Shown: positions 1-8,836 of the stretch, piece after piece
Position numbering within the stretch: position 1 is the stretch's first letter
Layout of the letters: the number at the start of each line of letters is the position of its first letter
DNA from: Salegentibacter echinorum
GTDB lineage: Bacteria > Bacteroidota > Bacteroidia > Flavobacteriales > Flavobacteriaceae
Direction of reading: 5' to 3'
Length of the DNA: 64,000 nucleotides
Assembly: GCF_900129445.1 (NCBI RefSeq)
Contig: NZ_FQVT01000003.1
Location: 368,013-432,012, forward strand
Translations under genes and position numbers: made by a program
The notes under the pieces: generated by a model
The model's input: only the letters and a program-made list of their open reading frames with translations
Told to the model about the DNA's origin: nothing
Database searches by the model: none

Positions 1-516
1 AACGTGGTTAGTAACGGGGGAAATCTTTTGTTGGATATCGGCCCAGACGCTCAGGGTAATATTCCTCCTATCATGCAAGACCGCTTGTTGGCAATAGGTG
101 ATTGGCTTAAAGTTAATGGAGAGGCTATTTATGGAACTCGTAAATGGGAGCGTGCATGTCAATGGTCCAAGAAAGGTAAAAAAGATTGGAAACCTGAAGG
201 TACCCATTATCTTCCAGCTGATTATATCTTAAAACAAACTATTGATCCAGAACCGGGTTATGCCGTTAGAGAAATATTTTTTACAAAAAAAGGAAGTGAT
301 CTTTTTGCAATTGTTCCCAAGTGGCCCAAAAATACTCTGATTATCAAAGATGTTATGGTGACCGATCAAACAGAAATTAATTTAATTGGAACTAATTTAA
401 AAATTGAATTTGTTCAAAAAGGAAAAGATTTAGTTCTTAAGGTTCCTAACCTTACAAACGATGAATTACCTTCTAAATATGCATACTCATTTAAAATCAC
501 AAATATTAAAAAATAG
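1..516 (+). CDS. Alpha-L-fucosidase, GH29, C-terminal part (5' end outside window)
   Basis: The reading frame is open from base 1, so this is the last ~171 residues of a longer protein and the ATG at 4 or 10 is not the real start. The segment [18 protein letters not shown] followed by a stretch ending [11 protein letters not shown] is the conserved end of the GH29 catalytic barrel, after which comes a beta-sandwich C-terminal domain. GH29 enzymes are retaining exo-alpha-L-fucosidases, usually periplasmic or secreted in Bacteroidota. The stop is 6 bases before the next gene, a second putative glycosidase, so the two are probably co-transcribed. Catalytic residues and signal peptide lie upstream and cannot be checked. 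Confidence 0.9.
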   Translation, partial: NVVSNGGNLLLDIGPDAQGNIPPIMQDRLLAIGDWLKVNGEAIYGTRKWERACQWSKKGKKDWKPEGTHYLPADYILKQTIDPEPGYAVREIFFTKKGSDLFAIVPKWPKNTLIIKDVMVTDQTEINLIGTNLKIEFVQKGKDLVLKVPNLTNDELPSKYAYSFKITNIKK

Positions 517-522
517 GATTTT

Positions 523-2583
523 ATGAAATTTATAATAAAGAGTTTTATTTTGTTACTATTAATATCTTTTCAGGGATTTTCGCAAACAAATCGGAAAGGA
601 TTTTATAATGGTGAAGGTTCTAGGCAAGTACACTTGGATTTTCATACTACCGAAAAATTAAAGGATATTGGTGAAAACTGGGATAAAGCAGAATGGCAAC
701 TAAGATTAAAAGAAGGTCATGTCAACTCCATTAATATTTTTGCGAAAGGCCATCATGGTTGGGCATATTACAACACAAAAGTAGGAAAACGACACCCTAA
801 TTTAAAGTTTGACTTACTTAAGGCTCAAATTGAGGCAAACAAAGAAATTGGTGTTTCTTCTCGAGCCTATATTACAGTAGGGTGGAATGTACTTGACGCC
901 AAAGAACATCCCGAATGGGTGTTAACAGATAAAGATGGTAAAAATACGTTTGCTGAAATGGAGGCCAAAGCTAAACCAGGAGAGTATTTTCCGTGGGGAT
1001 GGCCAACATTGTATCCAGAAGGACCTTATATGGAACATCTTTTAAAACATACCGAAGAGATTGCTAAAAACTATGATATTGATGGTTTTTGGTTCGATAT
1101 AGTGCCCGTTGGAACTATTAATTATAATGAATACAGTAAAAAAGATATGGAAGCCAATGGGGTTGATTGGAATAATGAAGAAGAAGCTTGGGCTCATCAT
1201 TGCAAAAAAATGCATCGGTACTTTCAAAAAACTAATGCAATCATAAAGAAATATAAACCTAATGCGTCAATCTATTATAACTGGACTACGCCAATTAACA
1301 ATAAAAAAATTATTATTGAGGACTATGACCAATACAATACTAAACATGATTTAGAAGATTTACCTACTACTTGGGCCGGTTATGATGTATTTCCTGTAAG
1401 GGCTAAATATTATGCTAATACAGGAAAACCCATAGTTGCCATGAGTGGTAAATTCCACTCAGCTTGGGGTGAGTTTGGAGGTTTTAAACACAAAGATGCT
1501 ATCTGGTATGAAGCAGCAAGTATGCTTTCCTATGGAGCTATGGCTAATTTTGGAGATCAATTGCATCCAACAGGAAAATTAGAGAAAGCCACCTACGATA
1601 ATATTGGTCACGCTTATAGATATATTGAAAAAATTGAAGACTATAGTCTGAATTCAAAGCACTTGGCAAAAACAGCTATTTGGTTAAGTTTTACAGAAAG
1701 GGATAATGATTTGGTCAAAATCTTGTTGGAAAAACAAGTTAATTTTGTAGTTGCAAATAATTTAAAAGACTGGAGTGCTTTAAATCTGATAATTTTGCAT
1801 AGTGATGTGGAATTAAATGATGAAGAAACAGAAAAAATTGAATCATTTGTTGATAAAGGTGGTAAGCTATTTATTCTTGAAAAAGGTGCTTTTGCAAATG
1901 GAAAGTGGAAATTTGATATTGGCGCAACATATTTGGGAGAAGCAACGGCTGATGTTGATTATACACTAGTTTCAAAAAAATTAAACCAGGATCTGGTAGA
2001 ATCGCCTTTTTTGAATCGATTTCCTGCAGTTCGTGTTCAACCAGAAGCCGGGGCTGAAATTCTTGCAAAAATTCATGAACCTTATTTTAACCGAACCGTA
2101 GAACATTGGACATCTCATGATAATACGCCATATAAAACCAAAGCAGCTGATCATCCTGCAATTATTAAAAAAGGAAATATTGTTTGGGCTGCACATAAAT
2201 TAGAAGAAAATTATGGGAAAGAAGGCTCGAGAGTACATAAGCAATTGTTTTATAATGCTTTAAAGAAAGTTCTAATTGATCCTTATGTTGAAGTAGATTT
2301 GCCAAGTAGTGGGAGGGTAAATTTGTTACATCAACCTCAAAAGACTCGTTATGTGGTTCATCTAACTTATGCTTCGCCGCATCAGCGTGGTCGGGCTAAA
2401 GTAATTGAAGATTTGGTTACTTTATACAATACGCCAGTACGTGTAGACTTTGATAAAAAAATAAAAAAAGCATATACAATTCCTGAAAAAGAGATATTAA
2501 GCATCAAAAATGTGGGAGATAAACAAGAAGTGATTATTCCTGAGTTGAGATGTCATTCAGCCGTTGTGTTCGAATACGAATAA
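523..2583 (+). CDS. Putative secreted glycoside hydrolase (GHL6-like barrel with trimerisation-type domain)
   Basis: A 686-residue protein with a signal peptide (about residues 1-20, ending GFSQ). The N-terminal ~390 residues look like a TIM barrel: RQVHLDFHTTEKL near residue 34, a central GFWFDI strand motif near 189 whose Asp could be the nucleophile, and MSGKFHSAWGEF near 308. The middle part (roughly 390-590) resembles the class-I-glutamine-amidotransferase-like trimerisation domain of GH42-type enzymes. I recognise the architecture as that of hypothetical glycosyl hydrolase family 6 proteins; a relation to GH151 alpha-L-fucosidases is possible but not certain. It directly follows the GH29 gene (6 bp) in the same orientation, which suggests activity on the same fucosylated glycan. 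Substrate is inferred only from context. Confidence 0.65.
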   Translation: MKFIIKSFILLLLISFQGFSQTNRKGFYNGEGSRQVHLDFHTTEKLKDIGENWDKAEWQLRLKEGHVNSINIFAKGHHGWAYYNTKVGKRHPNLKFDLLKAQIEANKEIGVSSRAYITVGWNVLDAKEHPEWVLTDKDGKNTFAEMEAKAKPGEYFPWGWPTLYPEGPYMEHLLKHTEEIAKNYDIDGFWFDIVPVGTINYNEYSKKDMEANGVDWNNEEEAWAHHCKKMHRYFQKTNAIIKKYKPNASIYYNWTTPINNKKIIIEDYDQYNTKHDLEDLPTTWAGYDVFPVRAKYYANTGKPIVAMSGKFHSAWGEFGGFKHKDAIWYEAASMLSYGAMANFGDQLHPTGKLEKATYDNIGHAYRYIEKIEDYSLNSKHLAKTAIWLSFTERDNDLVKILLEKQVNFVVANNLKDWSALNLIILHSDVELNDEETEKIESFVDKGGKLFILEKGAFANGKWKFDIGATYLGEATADVDYTLVSKKLNQDLVESPFLNRFPAVRVQPEAGAEILAKIHEPYFNRTVEHWTSHDNTPYKTKAADHPAIIKKGNIVWAAHKLEENYGKEGSRVHKQLFYNALKKVLIDPYVEVDLPSSGRVNLLHQPQKTRYVVHLTYASPHQRGRAKVIEDLVTLYNTPVRVDFDKKIKKAYTIPEKEILSIKNVGDKQEVIIPELRCHSAVVFEYE

Positions 2584-2769
2584 TCATAAATAATATTTAG
2601 TACAGTTATTTCAGATCTGCTCACATTTTTATGATAATTATTTATTCTAAAAAAATATCTCCAAGTTATCATTACAATAATGTCAAATTATTAATCCTCA
2701 AAAAAATAAATACAGAAGGTGAATGCGTTATTTAAACTGTATTTATAAATATTTCAATTATTATCTTTT

Positions 2770-4992
2770 ATGTTACTAGAGACTACTTTAGGAAAAACTT
2801 GTTTATTGTTTTTCGTTATTTTTATTTCTTATGGCCAGGCAAATGCCTCCGATATTATTCCAAAACCAGAAAGGTATGAGCCTAATGGCGAGGTGTTTTC
2901 ATTAAATCAATCTACTAAAATACAGTATCGCAATGGCTTGAAGACCATGGCAGCATACCTGGGTAAAACCATTTCCCCGGCAACCGGATGGGATTTTAAA
3001 CTGTCGGCATCCAATAAACCCCAAAAAAACAGTATTCACCTTTCCATAGACCCTCAAGACGATAACAAAGAAGGGTATCGCCTTATGGTGAATTCCATAA
3101 ATATTCAAATTATAGGTAATAGTGAGGCTGGTGTTTTTAATGGAATCCAGACGCTACGGCAAATGCTTCCCGTTAAAATATTCAATTCAAGAAGGCAGAA
3201 AGATGTTGATTGGGCCATAGAAGGTGCTTACGTTGAGGATACGCCAGCATATCCATGGCGAGGAATGATGCTGGATGTAAGTCGTTATTTTTATGAAGTG
3301 TCTTATGTTAAGCAATTGGTAGATATGATGGCTATGTACAAGATGAACGTACTACATCTTCATTTGATAGACGATGCCGGATGGCGAATAGAAATAAAGA
3401 AATACCCCAGGTTAACTTCTGTTGGTGGATTCCGGGGTGAGGGACACGAAAGAACTGGAGGATATTACACTCAAGAGGAAATAAAGGAAATAATAGCCTA
3501 TGCAGCTTTGCGAAATATAGAGGTGATCCCAGAGATAGAGATTCCGGCGCATACCTTACCCGCCATTGCTGCGTATCCGCATTTGTCCTGTACCGGTGCC
3601 CCACAGGTGGTGCAGACCCAACACTCCATAAGTGGAGAATTGTACTGTGTGGGTAGAGAGTCTACTTTTGATTTTCTGGAGGATGTCTTTGATGAAGTGG
3701 TAGCTTTATTCCCCAGTAAGTATATACATATCGGTGGTGATGAAGCCAGGTATGATCGTTGGGCGGCATGTTCTCATTGTCAGAAAAGAAAAGATTCCCT
3801 AGGACTGGAGAAAGAAGCTGATCTTCAGGTATATTTCACCAATCGGATACAAAAGGTATTAAAGAAACGCGGAAAAACGATTGTGGGATGGGACGAAATC
3901 ATTGAAAGAGGATTGGACGATAAGGCTGTTGGTATGGTGTGGCACAACAAAGAAAAGGCCATACTGGGTACTCAGGCAGGGCACGATATGGTGATGGCAC
4001 TATCGAGCCATGCTTATTTTGACGTTGCAGAAAGTAGTATCCCCGGGGAGGTGAAAGCTGCAACCTGGTTATCTCCAATTAGCCTTGAAAAAGTATACAG
4101 TATGGATCCTGTGGTAGAAGGATTAGATGACGCATACCAGTCGCAGGTTCTGGGTGTCCACGCCACCCTGTGGTCTGATCAGTTTATCCATGGCACCATT
4201 TTACAGGAAATACTGCCTATTAATGAAAATAGATCTGAAAAGTATTTTGATTATCTAACCTTTCCTAGGATGGCAGCTTTGGCAGAGGTTGGTTGGACAG
4301 ATAAAAACCTTAAAGATTGGTCCGATTTTGAATATAGAATGCGAAAACATTATAATAGATATGATGAAGCGGGCTATGGGTATAGGGTGCCGCAGCCTAA
4401 ATTGATTGGGAAAAAGGAAGTTGGAGATGGCATCGAGATAACCTTGGAAAATGTAGTCGAGGGTGCACATATTCGTTACACTACTAATGGTCTTAAACCC
4501 AATACCTATGATGATGTGTATATCAGCCCAATTAAAGTAGATAAATTATCCGATTTTAAGGCGATTACCGTAGTGAACCGTCACCAGTTCTCGCTACCAT
4601 TATATTTTCCAGAGAAATATGAACAATACAAAAAGTTCGGAACGCCAATGGGCGAATGGAAACCAACTCTTATTAAAGGAGTAGAATTTGGCGAATTGGA
4701 ATTGGATGCAACGGGTAAAATAACTGGAAATGGAATTTATGAAATAACATTTATTTATACCGATGGAGCCCATAAGCTGGAAATTGAAGGGGTTTCGGTT
4801 TATAAAAACAGACAATTAATTACCGAAGATAGGCATAAGGGAGAAACAGGGACTTCCTCAAGCGAAAATACCTATAGCGTAAAAATCAATGAATATGAAA
4901 CAGGTGCCGAATTTAAAATTAGGGCTAACGTAAGAGGAGATATAGGGAATGATTCTCAAGGCGTTGTTTTTATTAAAAAAAAGGATAATTAA
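2770..4992 (+). CDS. Beta-N-acetylhexosaminidase, GH20
   Basis: A 740-residue exported enzyme that removes terminal beta-linked GlcNAc or GalNAc. Signal peptide about residues 1-26 (ends ANAS). Then a GH20b-type N-terminal domain (about 30-150), the GH20 barrel (about 155-520) and a C-terminal beta region (about 545-740) with the chitobiase-C-like piece IRYTTNGLKPN. The catalytic pair is visible as HIGGDEARYD at residues 320-329 (D324, E325), where Asp assists the substrate N-acetyl group and Glu is the general acid. Length is usual for Bacteroidota GH20. It sits 186 bp after the glycosidase gene; that gap is AT-rich and shows no clear promoter. Context is a fucosidase/hexosaminidase/sulfatase locus. 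Confidence 0.93.
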   Translation: MLLETTLGKTCLLFFVIFISYGQANASDIIPKPERYEPNGEVFSLNQSTKIQYRNGLKTMAAYLGKTISPATGWDFKLSASNKPQKNSIHLSIDPQDDNKEGYRLMVNSINIQIIGNSEAGVFNGIQTLRQMLPVKIFNSRRQKDVDWAIEGAYVEDTPAYPWRGMMLDVSRYFYEVSYVKQLVDMMAMYKMNVLHLHLIDDAGWRIEIKKYPRLTSVGGFRGEGHERTGGYYTQEEIKEIIAYAALRNIEVIPEIEIPAHTLPAIAAYPHLSCTGAPQVVQTQHSISGELYCVGRESTFDFLEDVFDEVVALFPSKYIHIGGDEARYDRWAACSHCQKRKDSLGLEKEADLQVYFTNRIQKVLKKRGKTIVGWDEIIERGLDDKAVGMVWHNKEKAILGTQAGHDMVMALSSHAYFDVAESSIPGEVKAATWLSPISLEKVYSMDPVVEGLDDAYQSQVLGVHATLWSDQFIHGTILQEILPINENRSEKYFDYLTFPRMAALAEVGWTDKNLKDWSDFEYRMRKHYNRYDEAGYGYRVPQPKLIGKKEVGDGIEITLENVVEGAHIRYTTNGLKPNTYDDVYISPIKVDKLSDFKAITVVNRHQFSLPLYFPEKYEQYKKFGTPMGEWKPTLIKGVEFGELELDATGKITGNGIYEITFIYTDGAHKLEIEGVSVYKNRQLITEDRHKGETGTSSSENTYSVKINEYETGAEFKIRANVRGDIGNDSQGVVFIKKKDN

Positions 4993-5061
4993 TTTTAAGT
5001 AAATCAAATAAGATGTGAAATGGGTTAGCAAAAACTAACTTTAAACCAATAACACTAATTT

Positions 5062-6663
5062 ATGTATCAAATGAAAGAAAATATCAGCATTTTTTTTATT
5101 CCCTTATTCTTATCTTTTAGCTTGGTTTCCTGTGAAAATAAAACTAAAACTGGAATTGGAGAAGCAAGCAAAAAAAAACCGAATATTATTTATATTCTTG
5201 CAGATGATCTTGGATATGGTGAGCTTGGAGCATATGGACAAGATAAAATTGAAACTCCTAATTTAGATGCTTTAGCTGAAAATGGGATGGTTTTTTCTCA
5301 GCACTATAGTGGTGCTCCTGTATGTGCTCCTGCACGGTTTATGTTGTTGACAGGAAAACATGCAGGTAATGCTTACATTCGTGGGAATGACGAATGGAGT
5401 GAGAGAGGTAAAGTATGGGATTATAAGGAAGTGATTAAGGATTCTACATTGGAGGGACAGCGTCCTATACCAGATTCCATTAGTTTTTTTCCAGAAAAAC
5501 TTCAAGAAATAGGATATGCAACTGGTATGAATGGTAAGTGGGGACTTGGCGCCCCACATACCAATTCGATTCCGAATAAAAAAGGTTTTGATTTTTTTTA
5601 TGGATATAATTGTCAACGTCAGGCTCATACATATTATCCTGTTCATTTGTATCGAAATGAAAATCGGGTATACTTGAATAATGACACAATTGCTCCCGAT
5701 AGAGAACTTGCTCCTGGAGCAGATCCAAATAATTCAGAAAGTTATGTAGATTATACTTTGCAAGATTATGCCCCAGATTTGATGTTCGATGAAATGATTG
5801 GATGGATCAGTGAACAAAAAGATAATCCATTTTTCTTTTATTGGGCTTCTCCAATTCCTCATAACCCAATTCAGGCACCACAGAAATGGGTTAATTACTA
5901 TAAAAAGAAATTTGGTGCGGAAGAGCCGTATCTTGGAAGTAAAGGTTATTTCCCAAATCAATTTCCAAGAGCTGCTTATGCTGCCCAGATCTCTTATCTG
6001 GATGAAAATGTTGGTAAACTGGTTAAATATCTTAAAGAAAATAACCTGTACCAAAATACCTTAATTATGTTTACCTCAGATAATGGAGTTACATATACAG
6101 GTGGAACAGATGGATCTTTTTTTAATAGTTCTGGAGAGTTTGGAGAAGAATATGGAAAAGCAAAGGGTTTTTTGTATGAAGGAGGAATTCGGGTGCCTAT
6201 GATTGTAAGCTGGCCAAATAAAATAAAGCCTGGAAGTAAAACTGATCTCATTTCTGCACAATATGATGTTTTAGCTACCCTTTCTGAAATAACTGGATTT
6301 GAAAAACCGTCCGATACAGATGGGATTAGTTTTTTACCTACTTTATTGCAAAATGAGGAAGCTCAAAAGGAGCATGAATTTCTTTTTTGGGAATATCCCG
6401 AATATGGTGGACAGGTAGCTATAAGGATGGGCGAGTGGAAAGTAGTACGTCAAAATTTAAAAAATAAAAAGCGGCCAACACTTGAACTCTATAATCTTGT
6501 AAAAGACCCTCAAGAAAAAAATAATGTGGCTTCAGAATATCCGAAAATTATTGAAAAAGCGACTAAAATTTTTAAGAAGGAGCATTCTGACGCTCAAATT
6601 GAGCGATTCCGGATACCCCAGGTTGAAAATGGCCTACTAGAGAATAATGAAAAGCCATCATAG
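5062..6663 (+). CDS. Sulfatase lipoprotein (family S1, formylglycine type)
   Basis: A 533-residue type I sulfatase. The first 24 residues form a lipoprotein signal with lipobox LVSC (C24), so the enzyme should be membrane-anchored. The sulfatase core starts with NIIYILADDLGYGELG (metal-binding D48, D49) and has the maturation motif CAPAR at 88-92, whose Cys is converted to formylglycine; GKWGLG near 155 and TSDNGV near 340 are further active-site strands. The pattern following CAPAR (LTGKHAGNAYIRGN) is typical of exo-acting carbohydrate sulfatases, but I cannot fix the subfamily or whether it removes GalNAc, GlcNAc or galactose sulfate. An in-frame ATG at 5071 could also start it. Last gene of the glycan locus; the next gene may overlap its 3' end. 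Confidence 0.93.
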   Translation: MYQMKENISIFFIPLFLSFSLVSCENKTKTGIGEASKKKPNIIYILADDLGYGELGAYGQDKIETPNLDALAENGMVFSQHYSGAPVCAPARFMLLTGKHAGNAYIRGNDEWSERGKVWDYKEVIKDSTLEGQRPIPDSISFFPEKLQEIGYATGMNGKWGLGAPHTNSIPNKKGFDFFYGYNCQRQAHTYYPVHLYRNENRVYLNNDTIAPDRELAPGADPNNSESYVDYTLQDYAPDLMFDEMIGWISEQKDNPFFFYWASPIPHNPIQAPQKWVNYYKKKFGAEEPYLGSKGYFPNQFPRAAYAAQISYLDENVGKLVKYLKENNLYQNTLIMFTSDNGVTYTGGTDGSFFNSSGEFGEEYGKAKGFLYEGGIRVPMIVSWPNKIKPGSKTDLISAQYDVLATLSEITGFEKPSDTDGISFLPTLLQNEEAQKEHEFLFWEYPEYGGQVAIRMGEWKVVRQNLKNKKRPTLELYNLVKDPQEKNNVASEYPKIIEKATKIFKKEHSDAQIERFRIPQVENGLLENNEKPS

Positions 6664-6679
6664 TTTTAAGCATAGGGTT

Positions 6680-7234
6680 ATGGTTATAACAAGAAAAAAA
6701 ACCTTAGCATCCAGTACTTTATTTCCAACCGAACAAAGTGAAGTTAAACCAGATGAAATATTTCAGGATATTTTCCAGTCGGGTAACAAAAAGAATCCAA
6801 TCAAACCTCTTTCCATTTATGATGTAGATAATTTAAACCCACGATTGTTTGAAGCTTTTGTAGCCGCGCTTTATGCCAAACAAGGATATCAAGTTTATTT
6901 AACACCTTTTGCTAATGATAAAGGTGTGGACATTGTAGCATTAAATTCGCAAAACAATTATTTGATCCAGGCAAAACAAAGTCAGTCTACAGTAAGTAAT
7001 GATGCCATCCAGGAAGTATTTACCTCTAAAAATTATTATAGCTCTCATTTCAGTGAAGACTTTCAAATGACTGTTCTTACCAATAATAAGTTTGGTGGGT
7101 CAGCCAAGACTTTGGCTACATCTACTAATGTTGAACTTTTAGATAAAGACAACTTACACTCCTTGTTAAATGAATTTCCAGTTTCAATTAAAGAAGTTCA
7201 TCAGCACGAGGCCCAGAGACTGAAAAGAATTTAA
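6680..7234 (+). CDS. Mrr-type restriction endonuclease-like protein
   Basis: About 184 residues if begun at the ATG at 6680; an earlier ATG at 6647 would overlap the sulfatase stop by 17 bases and add 11 residues that look non-conserved. The C-terminal ~135 residues match the Mrr catalytic domain: a helix with RLFEAFVAALYAKQGY, then GVDIVAL (catalytic Asp) and LIQAKQ, which is the QxK form of the PD-(D/E)xK site characteristic of Mrr relatives, then a helix SNDAIQEVF. Mrr proteins cut DNA carrying modified bases. The gene is followed 24 bp later by a Cys-rich protein of unknown family, and the pair lies between the glycan locus and a mobilisable element, a typical place for defence genes. No helicase or methyltransferase is nearby. 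Confidence 0.75.
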   Translation: MVITRKKTLASSTLFPTEQSEVKPDEIFQDIFQSGNKKNPIKPLSIYDVDNLNPRLFEAFVAALYAKQGYQVYLTPFANDKGVDIVALNSQNNYLIQAKQSQSTVSNDAIQEVFTSKNYYSSHFSEDFQMTVLTNNKFGGSAKTLATSTNVELLDKDNLHSLLNEFPVSIKEVHQHEAQRLKRI

Positions 7235-7258
7235 TCGTTTTATACTAAAAAATGAGTA

Positions 7259-7918
7259 ATGGTAAATAAATCAAAAAAACACGGTAATGTTGCTTTTAAA
7301 GTAACTTATACAGATTCTAATTGGAGTGGTGTCTGCTCTCCCAAAATGGCCGCGCATAATTTTAAATATAGAACCTGGTGTAGTGTGCAATCTGATTTTG
7401 ATGTTAATTGCCAACATCCAGTTTACAAAATGCCCGGTAATCTGAACAAAGAAATGTATCCGTGTACAGATTGTATCGCCCAAAAGGAATTAATGTTTTA
7501 TCCCGGCCATTATCATTCGAACGATCGTGATAATGAACCTATTTCTTACCTATATATTCAAGAAGGTAAAATGGCTTTATTCACCTCAAAAGAACCTAAC
7601 TCAGATGAAAGCGAGAGATTTATTTTTGCCGTTGGACAGATTACGAAAATTGAAAACGTACAGGATGTTAATGGTTCCTACGATCGTTTTCATTGCGATA
7701 AAGAAACCGCTATTATATTTAAAAGAAATCGCCTGAAATTCTGGAACTACTATACTAATGAGAACGCACCGTCTCGTGCTGCTTGGAACTCACTTTTGTT
7801 TAGATATTTAGACGATGATATAGTTGGAGAGGTTCTGAAAGATGTGGCATACACCAATAGATTTCCTGGTAATTATCGCAAGAAAGCAGAATTCTTGCTT
7901 AAGGAGTGTCTTTTTTAA
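7259..7918 (+). CDS. Unknown Cys-rich protein paired with Mrr-like nuclease
   Basis: 219 residues, not assigned to a family with confidence. The N-terminal third has Cys at 26, 41, 51, 69 and 72; C69-x-x-C72 together with C41 and C51 could form a zinc site. Residues ~95-160 (MALFTSKEP, then FIFAVGQITKIENV, then FHCDKETAIIFKR) have the beta-rich look of small PUA/EVE-like base-reader domains, in which a strand of the type 'vG.i..ie' is common; this is an inference by eye. The C-terminal ~50 residues are helical. No signal peptide or membrane segment. It is 24 bp after the Mrr-like gene on the same strand, so the two probably act together. A structure prediction would decide whether a reader fold is present. 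Confidence 0.7.
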   Translation: MVNKSKKHGNVAFKVTYTDSNWSGVCSPKMAAHNFKYRTWCSVQSDFDVNCQHPVYKMPGNLNKEMYPCTDCIAQKELMFYPGHYHSNDRDNEPISYLYIQEGKMALFTSKEPNSDESERFIFAVGQITKIENVQDVNGSYDRFHCDKETAIIFKRNRLKFWNYYTNENAPSRAAWNSLLFRYLDDDIVGEVLKDVAYTNRFPGNYRKKAEFLLKECLF

Positions 7919-8366
7919 TTTTCCTAATTTAAAGGCAGTCTTATGTCATTAGTAATACATAACAACTGCAATAATAAAATGCAAACCTTCACTTGATAGG
8001 AATTGTATTGAATAATTAAAAGATGATTCATCAAAATCTTCTATTTTATTAAATTTCCTAATTAGAGCCCCCATATCTACCATAACCTGCGCAGGATCCT
8101 ATGCTGTTTTTATAGTGTACGGGAAGTTAAGCGTAAAGTAAAAACAGCATAGGGCGCAACCTATTTAATTTTATAAAACCAGTAAATTTCTGCCTGTTTT
8201 CAGGGTCTTTCAAGCCATTTACTGGTAATCTCCTCGCTTTGCAACACTGATTCTAAAAAATTGCTGTAATTTTTTACTAAATTTTGGCGCAAATTTCGAC
8301 GGTTTTTCTGGGGGTTTCAGGGCATTTGACGCAAATTTACTAATTTTTGCTACAGGCCATTTGTCA
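7919..8366. other. Non-coding region with element boundary and inverted repeats
   Basis: No convincing gene. Convergent region between the Cys-rich gene (plus) and the last gene of the mobilisation operon (minus). It contains a 10-bp palindrome CCTGCGCAGG at 8086-8095 directly followed by a long inverted repeat (8098-8153). A minus-strand ORF across 8219-8488 overlaps the real gene and has no recognisable content. The left end of the mobilisable element is probably here. Confidence 0.6.
8098..8153. repeat. 15-bp perfect inverted repeat with 26-bp spacer
   Basis: Left arm CCTATGCTGTTTTTA at 8098-8112 and right arm TAAAAACAGCATAGG at 8139-8153 are exact reverse complements. The repeat abuts the palindrome at 8086-8095. 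Such a structure at the end of a mobilisation operon may be a transcription terminator, a transfer-origin hairpin or an attachment-site structure; the sequence alone does not decide. Confidence 0.85.
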
Positions 8367-8828
8367 TTACAAATCGGGGTATCCACCCTGTATCCACTCG
8401 CAGTATGCCTCCTGGATTTCCGGATATGCTGCAAAATAATCTTCATAATGCTTATTCTGAGATTCCATAATCGTTTGATAAACTTCAAAGTTTTCTTCTA
8501 CATTTTCTTTCGAGGTGTACCCGAAATACCCCACTGAAAACAAGGCAAAAATTCCTGAGATTCCGAAAAGAATCAGCAGGTAATTGGGTATGACCCTGGC
8601 GCGCTTTAATTTCCGATCTATCTCCTTTAGTATTTCATCTGTTTTTTCCTTTTCTGCTTCCTGTTTTTGCAAAAATGTGTTCAGGTTCTTTTCCACAGCT
8701 TCCGTGCTTATTGGGATGCTCATCTTTACCAATTGTCCTGAAAGCTTTTGAAGCTCCAGCACTGCCGTTTTGAAATCCTTCATTTCATCGGCCATCAGTT
8801 CCATAATTTCATCTAGTTTTTTCATCAC
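8367..8828 (-). CDS. Mobilisation-operon coiled-coil/membrane protein
   Basis: 153 residues. The first ~95 are charged and helical (probable coiled coil), followed by one membrane segment (about YLLILFGISGIFALFSVGYF, residues 102-121) and a short C-terminal tail ending in an acidic/aromatic stretch. This is the architecture of the small protein that regularly follows the relaxase gene in Bacteroidota mobilisable elements (I believe DUF6730, from memory). It starts 8 bp after the relaxase stop. A role in anchoring or aiding the relaxosome is inferred from position only. Confidence 0.7.
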   Translation of the reverse strand: MMKKLDEIMELMADEMKDFKTAVLELQKLSGQLVKMSIPISTEAVEKNLNTFLQKQEAEKEKTDEILKEIDRKLKRARVIPNYLLILFGISGIFALFSVGYFGYTSKENVEENFEVYQTIMESQNKHYEDYFAAYPEIQEAYCEWIQGGYPDL

Positions 8829-8836
8829 TTATAATT

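Noticed and set aside
5272..5646. Minus-strand ORFs of 80-120 codons within the sulfatase gene
   Set aside because: Opposite a well-supported gene, no domain, no own regulatory signals.
7919..8366. Duplicated tRNA-Pro 3' end as attachment site of the mobilisable element
   Set aside because: I looked for copies of the tRNA 3' end sequence left of the element and found none.
8219..8488. Minus-strand ORF of 89 codons at the end of the mob operon
   Set aside because: Overlaps the DUF6730-like gene in another frame and reads through the non-coding repeat region.
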